This document shows, piece by piece, positions 40,373 through 52,005 of a DNA stretch of 64,000 bases. The DNA lies in NCBI GenBank assembly GCA_023238725.1, contig CM041531.1, positions 16,700,643 to 16,764,642 on the forward strand, written 5' to 3'. The notes under the pieces were generated by a model. That model had not been told where the DNA came from. It saw only the letters and a program-made list of their open reading frames with translations, and made no database searches. The position numbers and the translations under genes are program-made. Numbering within the stretch: the first letter of the stretch is position 1; every line of letters starts with the position of its first letter. Origin of the DNA: Scortum barcoo. Its lineage: Eukaryota; Chordata; Actinopteri; Centrarchiformes; Terapontidae.

Positions 40373-41067
40373 CATAGTATCCATTTACTCACAACTTTAG
40401 CAGAGACCAGAAAAAAACAGCCTTCACACACATGCTACTTGAAGAGCGAGCATGTTGCCTTGTTAAAAGCCTACCTGTTGCCACCATAAAATAAAATCTT
40501 ATAGATTATAAATTTATTTAAATTTACTTTGGTCAGCTTTGACCAACTCACTTTACATTGGCACTGATTAATTACAGATGATCCGAACTATTGGAATGAA
40601 TTGATTTTTCACAAATCTGTGGTGTCTGGGTAGACTTATTTTCATACTTTCCTCCTTTTTTTCTGTCCTCCATTTTCAACCAGAACCAGACAATACACAG
40701 CATTAGTTCTTGGTGCAGTGGTGATTTCTGTTCCAGTCCTTACTTCCATCTCTGCTCTCTAAATTAGACTGTTTTCACTTCCCTTTCAAGGGGATATAAC
40801 CTTAAATTAAATGCTTAGTACCACTCAGCAAACTCTGCTTGCCACTGCTGTGGGAGTGTGTGGGAGCTTGCATCTGTGTGCATGTAGGAGCTGTGCATGA
40901 TTGTGAGTCAGTGAGTGTTTTGTGTGTGTGTCAGACAGAGACATGGCGGCAGGAGCGTCCAGGGAATACTGGCAGATAACAGAGTGTTTCTGTTCTCTGC
41001 TCTGCTGAACACCAATCACTTCCTCTTTCAGATAAAGCCCAGAGGAATGAAAATAGACTAGTAGTAA

Positions 41068-41090
41068 GTGTGTGTGTGTGTGTGTGTGTT
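41068..41090. repeat. (GT)n microsatellite
   Basis: About eleven GT units in the intergenic region. Confidence 0.95.
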
Positions 41091-41809
41091 CAAGTCTATG
41101 CAGGGGTGTTTGAGAATAAAACATTTACCATTTTAAAAGTCCTGTATTAAATATTTCTGCAGTTTTGCTGATCCAGCTGTCCTTGAGTCTCTTTTCTCAT
41201 CTTGGTTTGGAATGACCCTCAAGTGGAATTAAAAAAAAAACCCCACAAACTATTGGATCAGGTATCTCAGAGTCCCTGATGCTTTGGCCTGCTGTCCACA
41301 TCCAGATTTCTTAGCTAATGGTTCTGACCTCTATTAGTGCCCCTTTCCGTCACAGACTCACCTTTTCCATCCTCCTCCATTGGTCTCTACCTGCTCTCTT
41401 CCCAACTCCTCCTGTTTCTGAAACATACTCTTTCAACCACCCTCTTCTCCTACAAATCCAGGACGGATGCCACTGACCCTCGATTTGGCAACATGGTCAA
41501 ATCATTAATTTGACACAAAGAATATGAGGTGAGGATGAGATCTAAAAGGAGGCTTCAGCTCTGCTTTTAGGTTTGCAGTTTGCACCAGCATAGTAATGAC
41601 AATAACAAGTCTTAAAGAATGCAGAAAGACGCATTTATGTTACAAAATATTATGCTCATTTAGACTTAATGATTTTCAAGTAAAAGAGATAAACTGCAAA
41701 ATCACTTTTTCATTAAGCTGGTCACAACCTGCAGACAAACAAGTCCTGACACAGGGTGGGCATTTGGTCGTTTTAAAGTATAATTTAAATGATTTGACTT
41801 ATTAAAAAT

Positions 41810-42103
41810 GTGTGTTTATTTACTTGCCAAAAGTGAATGATACCACTCTCATGCCTGCGCAAACAAATGATATATAACATGGTAATTAATGAGCTTTAGA
41901 GGTGGCTGTTAGTGTATTTTTCTGGCTTTGGACAGACTCAGGCCAGTTGTTTCCCCTAACTTCTAGTCTTACTGCTAAACTATGCTAAGTGCCTCATGGC
42001 TGATATTTAATGGACAGACACCAGAGTGGAACTGATCTTCTCATTTAACTCTCTGCAAGCATGCAAATAAACATGTTTCCCAAAATGTCTATTCCTTTGA
42101 AGG
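41810..42103. repeat. Dispersed foldback repeat, copy 2
   Basis: The left part has gccaaaagtgaatgatacca then ctctcatgcctg. The right part, read in reverse, gives tccttcaaaggaatagaca then ttttgggaaacatg, and continues through agttaaatgagaagatcag. The two parts are related in inverted orientation, so the element has a foldback shape, with internal sequence between. Confidence 0.5.
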
Positions 42104-43823
42104 ATCACAAGCAGTGAAGTTTGGCTCTATATCAGTACTGCATACCTCCATTTCTTTGATTGTGTGAGTATAATCAGTATAGTGAGTATAATCTTTTTTT
42201 TTTTTACCTTTTGTGAATTTAAAGCCCTTAATGGAGACACTAAGGAGACAATGGGAAATGAGGGAGAACTGAACAGGGCATGGTTGTTGTCTTTATTCCT
42301 AAAAACAAGCATAAGTTTGCATATTAATGAGGAAAAATATTACTTTTTAAAGCCTATGATGCCTTAACATAGGGAGTTCACATTAAGAAAAGCCCCACCT
42401 CAGGCAGACTATCTCCAGTTACCATCAAAGCCTTCTCATTTTACTTACTGGGCTTTCCAAGTAATCCCTCATGACATTGTCTCATCCTTGACTCCTCCTT
42501 TCCCGACACCTATCTTGTGAACAAAAAAGTTTTAACATGTTCTATACAGCAAATCCTGTAACGTTCCTATGGTGAAGTTAACATTTGTTTATTTTTTGTC
42601 AATTTTAGAGTTAAAAGAATTAAAAGAATTAAACATTTCTCTTCAACAGACTTCCACATAGGGTGCCATCAAAGAAAGAAAACAAATACTTAGTCAGTAT
42701 TATGTTTACATACATCATAAATAATTTTTTTCCATCAAGTTTTTATTTAAAATGTGTTTAATATATCACTTTATATTCACAATGTTTAACCATTTTTTTC
42801 CTTTTTTTGTTATTTTATACCTTTGATGTGGCATGTACATGAATTTCAATCAACCATTTTCAGTTTTTTTAGAAGGTAACTGGCTGCCTCTAAGCTCATC
42901 TTATGACCCCTGTCGTAGTTGCCTCCCCCAGGCCGAGAACCGTTGCTGCCGGTAAACCTTCTACCCCAAACCTCCACCTCAGCCTATTAATAGAGACCAT
43001 GAGCTCTATCTCTGATCAGTCTCCATCCAGATAAGGAGCTGTGTGGGCTGGGGAGGGGACACATCGGTCCTCTTGACGTAGAAATCCCAGATGTGTCACT
43101 GGCAGCCAGTTCATCTTCAAATTGAGGTGCATGTTAAATTCCTCTCCTTTGTCTGTCTGATCCTCCTCTTTCTTTTATTCATCTTGTTTTCCTCCTCTAT
43201 CCAACAGCATCCTATTGAACAAAGGATGGCTAAATTATTGATGCTCTCACCATTGACCAGCTGATGACTCCCTGCTATGAATAATGGGTATTGCATTGGA
43301 TTTACAGTGCCATACCAGCTCTCTGTCATCATTAAACTCCTTAGGTGCAACAGGCCATCACAAGACAGGGATGCAGAAATATATTTATTCAGTCATTTGC
43401 TCACGAGTTCCAGTTGATGTGGCTATCACAGTGTGGCTTTTAGAGGCTGATAAATCCTCTGTCATGGTGGAGGTTGGATCAAAGCCTAATTGTCTCTAGC
43501 CAAGGGTCCACTGGTAAATGAAGCCTGTGATAACGAAAAACTATCCATGATCTCGCTGTCATTACCGTAAGTGTCAGTCAAGGACATGACGTTGAGGCAC
43601 AAAGCTTCCTTTTGAATGATACCTGCTCCAATGTCACCAACTGATGAAATGTATATGGAGAAAATCTGAAAGAAAACCCCAGATATTCAAATCAGCTCCT
43701 GTGCTCATGTAAATTGAACCATATACAACATATATGTAAAGTATGAAATATCAATTGACCTCTTCCATACAGCGATTTTCCCAATCATATATTGGCAACT
43801 GTAACTAGGCTCAGCTATAACGG

Positions 43824-44260
43824 ATCGTGGATGAGGTAGGTGGGCCCAAATGCAAGACAGAGTCAACGGCGTGGATTTAAAAAAGGTTTTAATAAGGAAA
43901 AATGCTCACACAAAAAACAGCGTGGCTTCTTGTCATGGCTTGACAAATAGATCGTAGAACATGAACACCAAGACAAGACATGAACTGACTGTGATTCAGT
44001 TGGCTCACATGCAACAATCTGGCAACAAGACAGGGGAAACGCAGACAATATATACACATGAGGTAATGGGGCAACAGGTGGAAACAATCAGGGCGGGGCA
44101 GACAATCACACAGGCGGCAAACACACAAGGGCAGGAAGTCAAGGGACGTGAAACGAAACGAGAGGGAAGGTTAGACTTTCAAAATAAAACAGACATGCCA
44201 GAACAGGAAACAGAAACATGACAGACATGAAAACTTAACAGACGTGACAAGACATAACAT
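43824..44260. repeat. Candidate dispersed repeat, unclassified
   Basis: Sequence such as gtgggcccaaatgcaagaca, ggcggggcagacaatcaca and caaacacacaagggcaggaa is of a type seen repeatedly in teleost intergenic DNA. An open frame through it (43,961-44,221, plus) is low-complexity Gln/Thr/Glu-rich and is not taken as a gene. Boundaries are approximate. Confidence 0.35.
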
Positions 44261-44365
44261 CAGCTGAGCTGTCAAGCTTTGGATTTCTTCACATGCCAAA
44301 GTGGTGTACATCCATAAGTAATGGATCAAACTGTGTTTGTCTGCTCTAAGCTAACCTGCAATATA

Positions 44366-44552
44366 CACTGTTGCCCATAAAGTTGGAATAAAATAGATAG
44401 ATAAATAGATAAGGTGTATATCTTTGTTAATCAATCTCTTCCAAACATATCATATCACAGTGACACTTTATCTATCAAGAATAAATCATTGTCACAATCA
44501 TTTCATGAGAAGAGGTAAAAAATATTTTAGTCTAACTTTACTGGCAACAGTG
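44366..44552. mobile_element. 187-bp Tc1/mariner-type MITE with TA duplication
   Basis: Begins cactgttgcccataaagtt and ends, read in reverse, cactgttgccagtaaagtt. The terminal inverted repeats are about 33 bases at roughly 85% identity. It is flanked by TA on both sides (44,364-44,365 and 44,553-44,554), the duplication made by Tc1/mariner transposases. The interior is AT-rich with no coding capacity. Confidence 0.8.
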
Positions 44553-46035
44553 TATGTCCAGCCAACTAGCTTACTACCTTATAGTAACCATCTTACTTCC
44601 AAAGCCAAGGGACAGATCATCAAAGGTCTACACAAGACTGTGGTGTTACAGAAAGCCTTCATGACAACACCACTATTTCCCCAGTGAGAAGGCACGTGCA
44701 ACTAGAGTTAATACTAATATTAGAAGCTTAGTCCTGCTCTGTATTGGATTTGAGAAAGTTTACACCCTAGTGGCTCTTGCCTTGTATCGAGGATAGCATC
44801 AGGGTTTACAGGTTTCCTGCTTTAAAATAAGTCAGCAGTAAAAATGTAAAAACTGGGGGAACTAACATTATCTTAATTAGCTGTCAAGTGGTTAAAATCT
44901 GTCTGAGACATTTGAGCCAACACCATGTACAGTAACAGGGTAGAAATGAGAAGCTGCTTTGGTCTGCCTTTGTCTGAAATCATGGAGTCACTGTTTAAAA
45001 TTTTTTAAGAGAATTAAATCCACCACTATTATCATTGTAAATTGCATGTGCTGTATGACAACGGAAAGCCTGACAGGTGCAGCAGCAGTAACTTACCAAA
45101 TGGTAAGTCCATTTCTCTTCATTGTCCACTTATATACACAAAAACAAAATAACTATTTTTGAAGAGTGAACTCTACAAATTTTATTACCAATCATTACAC
45201 ATAAATCATCTTCAAGTCTTTGGGACTTTCATAGGGCATTTTGATATATTTACCAAATTTACTGAATATCACAAAAGATGTAAGAAGTTATTTACTTTAG
45301 CTGGGAACATTACTTGCTAATAATTACAGTGCTCTATAAATAATGTACAGAGAAACTGTAGTGTCTTTGCAGCGAACAAACATTTTCACATCATCGTCAG
45401 ATATGACGATTGTAGTGGAGGATGACCATTAACCTTAATAGACAGTGACTCAATTAGGTGGGAAAGAATGTCAGCAGTGAAGAGGAAAGGGGCAGTCACA
45501 GTAACCTTTTTGGCATCTTTGTGGCAAAGAAAATTATAAGGTCTGACACCCTCTGAATGAATCACATATGTGACATTTGGTCCATAGAAAGGTTTTCACA
45601 CGTGGTCTGATGGCTAGCAACACCCCCGCACCGGCAACTAAACAACTGCCACATGTTTCGGAGCGGAAAAGTTCAAGATTGTTGAGTATGAAAGAGTCTG
45701 TTGCTTTATTTGGTTTAGGAAGTTGTGTCATATCTGGTATGCACGAGTACAGTGTCCGTGTGGGTTTGGTAATTTAATGAAATAACTTAGATGAACTTAT
45801 CTTTCACTTAATACGTGCTTCCGAAAACACATTGCACATGTTGGTGTTGTCTCAGTTTAGTCTGAATGTCTTTTGAAATCAGTCTCCAAACTTTGCTCAT
45901 GCAGGATAATGCCCTAACTCCTTCCAAAAAGTTCGTCCACTTAAATCACGCAATGCTCCTTCAAGATGACACAGAGTTTAACAAAAAGAGGCCCCCCACC
46001 CGTCTGTCAACATCTTTCTTTTCTCCTAAACCTAC

Positions 46036-46187
46036 TTGATATTGAGGCTTGGGTGTAAAAGTCGATGTATTCTTTTAACCAGGTCTCGATTGGATCAGGC
46101 CTTTCAGCGTCTGGCAGGGTGAAGATAAGACCTGTTATCTCTTTCCGACAAACCCGTAACCTCCCTCCGTCCTCCCCTGGACTGGAC
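46036..46187 (-). CDS. Orphan exon-like block, protein not recognised
   Basis: 152 bases on the minus strand between a strong acceptor (ccccttcctcag) and a good donor (gtaggt). The frame encodes SSPGEDGGRLRVCRKEIT, then GLIFTLPDAERPDPIETWLK and EYIDFYTQASIS. The composition is balanced, as in a globular protein. No family was recognised and no neighbouring exon could be joined. It could be an internal exon of an unidentified gene between kif13b and pnoc, an exon remnant, or chance. Confidence 0.35.
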
Positions 46188-48799
46188 CTGAGGAAGGGGA
46201 AAAGGGAATTAAAGAACAAAAAGACAAAAATACAACAGGAGAGACAAATTAACAATGATGGTAATGGTGTAGTGTATTAAAACTGAGATTAAAACTGAGA
46301 TAGGGATTAATCTAGAGATTAAAAGGAGATTAAAGGAAATTTGTATAATACCAAGAAAAATTAAGTAATGAAACAAGAAAATGACAGAATGTGAGCTATT
46401 TATAGTATTTTTATATTTTGTACCATTAATTCAGGATGTTTTTTTGCTGTCCTTTTGCACAGTGCAGCTGTTGTTGGATCCTTACTTACGTGTGCCGTGA
46501 GTAAAGACGACATGAAATGTAATGTGCAAAATGTTTTTTTTTTTTTGCTGGGCCTACGTCAGAGCTGAATTACTCATCCCTTTCAAGAACTTCAAGTAAG
46601 TCCATCTGACTTTCTTCTAACTCTTAGAAAATAATCATTGGTGGGTCTAAGAGATTAGAATTATTGTCAGAATAACAGAGAAACTATCCAGATCACATAT
46701 GAACCAAGAAGCTCCACAGGCACAGACTACACAGTGGAAGTAACCAATTACATTTACTTACATTATTACAGACATAATTTTTTTCTGTGCTTTCATTTTT
46801 TTTTAATTTTATTTTTGCTCTATGCCTCTATATGACCTATATATGCAATTAAGACCAACAGAGAGGATTGATTATAATAGTTCTTATCAATTCCACCAGG
46901 CTGGATTTTTCTGTGACTTCAGACTAAATGGTTTAGTCTGGATGAATTTGAGTTCAGGAACTAAAGGTCTGTCCGTGGAGCTGCTTCCCTCTCTCCTTTT
47001 GTTGAGGTAGTCTCATTGCAGTAGGAAGCAAAGCGGAGGGAAACTGTAACCAATAACAAATGTTATTGTACCTGATATTAGATGAAACTCTTCCACAAAG
47101 ATCACCACTTTAAACGCTGATTGGATACTTTCTAATCAGCTCACTCTTGTTTATTCAATTTTACCAATGCCAGCTCTAAGTGTTGTACATGTGGAAACCA
47201 GATGAACATGGTGAACTTAGCATGTATTAGCTTAAAGGAGGAGGTGGACAATGAAAATATGTTTGCAGGTAATTTAAGCCACAGCAAAGAACGAGAATAC
47301 ACAACATCTACAACTACAAGTTTGGCTTTGTTAGCATGAGTATAAATCTCATTGGTGCTTTATACGTATTTTTTTCTTCTGGTTGTTTTGGAGCAGGCTA
47401 AAATTAGCATCTGTTGTGGTTCTGTCTAATTTACTGTTTAGCTATCAGCCATTTCCCACAGGAAAAGCCTTAACGAGTATTTAATTAATGACATTGATTC
47501 ATTTGGTGGGGGAAAATCTGCTTCGTAGATCAGACACTGAGATCAGACAAAGCGATGTGTCTCGTTGTCTCTCAGTCCTTGTCTCGGTTACTGACTTTGT
47601 GTTTGACACACACTACATTTCTTTAAGCCGCTCCTCTCCGTCACCAGGCTTTCAGATGGGCCCGTGGAAACCCATCATTTCTCTGCTGTGTTGTTTGGCT
47701 CAATTAGCGATCAAGTAGCTGCAGTCGGCTCCACAATACAACCTAATTGCTCATTTAGCATTTTGTGTCTCTTTTCAGATTGCCAAAATACCAGAATGTG
47801 TAATCAGGGGTGGGCACTCGATGAGGCGAGGCAACAAAGTCAGCATTGCAGACCATCATTACTGTGTGGGTGCCCATCTGATGCCGCTGAGGTTTATTTC
47901 CTCCATTTAGTTGGCTCTCTGAAGATGGAGGAGAGTGTAACTTTGAACTGAAGGAGATATGCATCTGATGACTCGGTCTCTGCTCTCATTATTACGCACT
48001 ATCTGCTCTTTGTTAATTTGATTTGTGTGTGAGTTGATTCCGTATTATTTGATCTGAGCTGTGTTGGGCCGAGTTGAGTCGAGTTGAATTATTAAATTCT
48101 TTCTGGAGCATTTCTGACAAGCAAGCTGCCACCCATCAGTGTCGATTGCAAGACCGTTCATCATCTTTTTAAGGCCAACAAGGGAAATTTGTCATTTACT
48201 TCAGTGTGATTACGTCAAAAAGCAATTGAAAGTGATAGAAAGCAGTGTTCAGAGTGAAGTCGTGTCTTTAAACCACAGTGAACTTTAGACTCTCACAAGT
48301 CACATGGTTCCTTTGAATGAACAATTCAATTTACTTTTAGTACTGAATATTCAGGCAATTCTTATAACATTTTACTAATATTTGTGAAGTGCTCTGAGGG
48401 AAAACCATGATATGACTCACTGTGTGAATGGTAGGGCTGGAGAGCAGTGTTACCTGTGACATCTTGAGTATGGGGCTTTTTGGATTACTTGACCAAGTTG
48501 GTTGCCTCTTCTCTGATGGCTATCTACTAATGAACCACTGACTAGAAGAGAAAAACAAAATAATGGTCTATTGACCTCCAGAGGGCTGTCTTTAGTGCTG
48601 CAATATCCAGTCTGAACCACAGTCTGTCTGGCTTGGTGGTGGTAAGGTAACATTTTTTTACTTTTTTTGACTTCCCAGAGCTGACGCTTCAGCAGTGACT
48701 TCATCATATATAACCTCCAATGAAAGACATTCAGGTAAACACGGGATTTTTTATTTATTTGGGGCTGGTTTTATTTTGATAATGTTTTTTTTATCTGCT

Positions 48800-49322
48800 T
48801 TTGCAAATAAACTCTCATATGCCTTTTCAAGCTTTAGATAAGAGGATTAATATTACTCTCATGTCTGCTCGTCGAATATAAAGATGGAGCCTGTTAGGCA
48901 GTTAGCTTAACACCAAGACTGGTGGCTGAGGGAACAGCTAGCCTGGCTATTCATAAAAAAATGCATACCAGAAGAAAGTTCACTGATTAAACTGTTGTAT
49001 GCAAAAAACAAAGTTTAAAATCTGCAAGGGATAATGTCTTCCTGACAACCTCATGGTGGCAACAACACTCAATTACACTTTTGTCTTTGTATGGATTAAA
49101 CAAATGAGGTGCAATACGATAATAAGTGTGCTTTAAACATGCTCGTATGTACATTTTTATATTTTTAGAAAGAGCCAGGCAAACTGTCTCCCACAGTTTC
49201 CATTGTTTATGCTAAGCTAAGCTAAGCTACCCGTCACCTGGCTGCAGCTTCATATTTCACGGACAGACATCTTCTGACTTGTCAGAAAGCAATTACGTAC
49301 ATTGCCCGAAATGTCAAACTTT
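48800..49322. repeat. Dispersed foldback repeat, copy 3 (both halves)
   Basis: The left half contains attactctcatgtctgctcg, gttagcttaac and gaacagctagcctggc. The right half contains, in the opposite orientation, gagccaggcaaactgtct, gctaagctaagctaag and cacggacagacatcttctg. The two halves are inverted relative to each other around about 200 bases of other sequence. This is the clearest foldback copy of the family. Confidence 0.6.
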
Positions 49323-50769
49323 TTTTAAAAAAAGCAATAAAATAATGTCTGCTGGTCTGTCCATCAGAAGGGCAGAGTTTGTTGGTTGGTGAGTGTGTAC
49401 AGAGACTCAGGAGGCAGACCCTCCTGCAGTTTTTAGATCTGATCTCATAAAACCTCTGTTGACTTAAGGAAACCAAACATGACATGCACAACCTGAGGCA
49501 GGAAATACTCCAGAAATAGTAAACTATCCCACCAGGTTGACATGAATCCTCATGAGGAATGACCACTTGACAAAACCTATTTTGAGTAACTTCAGCTCCT
49601 CTGAAATCGACTGACCCCCCTCCCTAAATAATTCATTCTGCCTTTTGTGAGTTATCGTACAAAACAACATACACTGTAAAATCCTATGACACAGGAGAGT
49701 GACTGGCGTTTGATGCAGTCGAGATCGTGGAACTTAATGTCTTTAAAACTCAGATTGATGACTAAATAAATGAGTAGAGAAGCTTATATGCTGAATGAGT
49801 GGTCACTGAATGGTTTGATGCGCATGAAAATGAGTAAATAATTTTCCATGGCCTTCACAGTCACCAGATCTCAACCCAGGTGAAAACCTATGAGAGTTTG
49901 GAGTGACATTTTCTTCTTCATCACCATCATCAGAACATTAAAAGAGGAAGTCCCACAGACCTGGAGAGGCTCCAGTTCTCCCAACTACTACTAAAGTACT
50001 ACTAAAGTCACGTTTTCCTACATTGTCACCCAGCTGTACATTAGCAGAGAACAGACAGTGCCCTGCTTACAATAAAACTGTGGTAGATGGCAATCATGCT
50101 TGTGTGAGCTGCCTCAGTGATTTTCAAGATGCCAGTAACAATTGTGCAGGTAGTATAATGGCAGTCTTGACTCTGTGTTAGTAATAACCTGCAGCTGGCT
50201 AATTAACTGTAAGGTGACTAATAAGAGATTTGTAACCTCTCATGAATTGGGATTTAAAATGAATATTAACAAATCATTCAGTCACTATCATAAAATCAAG
50301 TGTTAAAAAGACAATCATACTTGCTTATTTTATTTACCTTACAAGGCAATGACAAATGACCTGTTTTGTCATTTAGGTACAAGGACTTGTTGCAAATCTT
50401 GGTCCTGTTATCAAGTTTGGTGTAGGCTGTGTTTGTAATTCAGTTTATACTCAAGCGTTCCATTTTTTAAATATATTTTTGATAAATCACAATAAGGATA
50501 ATGTGATTTTGATTGATTCATCATATCACAACCACACATGTATTAAAGTCCCTGCTTTCGTTGCACTTTGTATCTCCAGTTTCATCCTGCATCATAGCAA
50601 ATGCACGGCCAAAGCAAAATAAAAATCTGCTGATAATGACGGCCGGACCAACACATAATAAGAGACTCTGGAACTCACGCTCATCGTGATTCTTTTGTTT
50701 CCAGCACTGATTTTTTTATTTATTTATTTTTTGTGAGCAGAATGACAGTAATACAGTCCTGCCACTGCC

Positions 50770-50853
50770 TGAGGAGAGGTTGGGGGACATCTGACTGTCA
50801 CTCCCACAACATGGTGGAGGAGTGACAGCCAGATGTCCCCCAACCTCTCCTCA
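50770..50853. repeat. Near-perfect hairpin, 35-bp arms, 14-base loop
   Basis: The left arm 50,770-50,804 starts tgaggagaggttggggga. The right arm 50,819-50,853 is its reverse complement with one mismatch (a794 against c829 in the last three digits). The arms are about 57% G+C, so a transcript would fold very stably. It may be a small palindromic element or a hairpin RNA gene. Near-perfect pairing is unusual for an animal microRNA precursor. Confidence 0.9.
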
Positions 50854-51593
50854 AAAGAACACTGCACATAAATACAACATTTTCTTTGTTTAGTTTTTTT
50901 TTTTCTGTTGTTGTTACGAGTAGTTAACAGTATGGGGGGTAGTAATATATATAATCAGCTTAAAGGCACAGTTCAATGAAAAACAGGACTTAGTGGCATT
51001 TCCTGTTTCAATGCATTAAAGTGTTTTGTGCTCATGACTTCAGAGTATAAAACAGACAGTAAGAACATCACTGTAGCAAATTTGAAGGTTTAGACTCTCC
51101 TCACATTTTAATAGAGTGAGGCAGAAATAATGAACTCTGGTATCACAGTAGGCTGAATACCTACTGTGTTCATATACGGAACATGCAAAATACGTGGCCA
51201 GCACAATGACGAAGTGAGAAAAAACATCACTTTTCAGCCAGTTAGATAAAGTCTAGATCGGATACAGATCAGATATATTGAAATGATTCATGTGGCGAAT
51301 TGGACTGAATCAAAAGAGGAATCCAATAAAATGCAGTAGAATTGATGTAGAACCTGTACAAAACATTCAAGTCCCCGTCCACTCAACATATTGAACCATC
51401 ACTCGGATATTTGAGCTTATCTGTGCAGTGTGTGAGCAATGTGTGTGTTTCCATATTCATCTGCTGAAGAGGGAAAGTTTCTCTGTGCTTGCCTTAAATC
51501 TCGGATTCAGAGGTGTACATTTTGTGAATTCACTTCGTGGTCCAGTATGCAACTTAAACAAGTGTGATAAACATAACCACCACCATTAAATGA

Positions 51594-51594
51594 C

Positions 51595-51653
<59 letters not shown>

Positions 51654-51668
51654 GATAGATAGATAGAT
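51594..51668. repeat. (GATA)n microsatellite upstream of pnoc
   Basis: About 18 GATA units with one interruption, ending about 200 bases upstream of the pnoc TATA box. Each unit is also a potential GATA-factor core. Confidence 0.97.
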
Positions 51669-51868
51669 CCTTGCCACCCTTCCTCTTTCCCTCCCTCACA
51701 CCCTGTCCCTGCCAGCCCATCTTCTTTTTCCTCCCTCCTTCTCTCTGATTTCCATCCCCCCCTCCCTCCCTCTCCGCCTCCCTCTCGTTCTCTCTGTGAT
51801 GAAAGAGGGAGTTTTGAAAGAGAGAGCGAGAGAATCAGAGGAGGAGGTTGAAGGGGAGGGGTGGGTCC

Positions 51869-51876
51869 CTATAAGA
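51869..51876 (+). promoter_or_regulatory. pnoc TATA box
   Basis: cctataagag lies about 30 bases before the expected start of exon 1, with a CACCC/GC-type stretch (ggggaggggtggg) just upstream. The TATA, a spliced leader exon and a downstream signal-peptide exon in the right order make this a credible promoter. Confidence 0.65.
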
Positions 51877-51899
51877 GCAGCTGCCTCCAGCCTCCACGT

Positions 51900-52005
51900 A
51901 GCCAGAAAAACCACGCCGACACCAGGGGAAGGAAACGTACGCTAACAAACCTCAACCTGCACCCAAGGGACCCCCACAGGCACCCGCACTCACACCTCAA
52001 CACAG
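51900..52005 (+). other. pnoc: pnoc non-coding exon 1
   Basis: Sequence after the TATA box ends in ctcaacacag followed by gtaagaag, a strong donor. It has no good start codon of its own; human PNOC also has a non-coding first exon. The 5' end is estimated from the TATA spacing. The intron to exon 2 would be about 10 kb. Confidence 0.65.

Larger units (their letters stand above)
38813..46035. other. Intergenic region rich in repeats
   Basis: No conserved gene recognised. Holds an L2-like LINE/SINE end (40.13 kb), a GT microsatellite (41,068-41,090), a foldback repeat copy (41.81 kb), a candidate repeat (43.82 kb) and a MITE (44.37 kb). The remainder is AT-rich sequence without recognisable features. 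Confidence 0.7.
46188..51593. other. Intergenic region upstream of pnoc
   Basis: No coding exon recognised. Holds a GAGATTAAA-like short tandem array (about 46,278-46,336), a foldback repeat copy (48.80 kb) and a long hairpin (50.77 kb). The rest shows nothing recognisable. Confidence 0.7.

Noticed and set aside
43961..44221. 86-codon open frame rich in Gln, Thr and Glu
   Set aside because: Lies inside a candidate dispersed repeat, with low-complexity composition.
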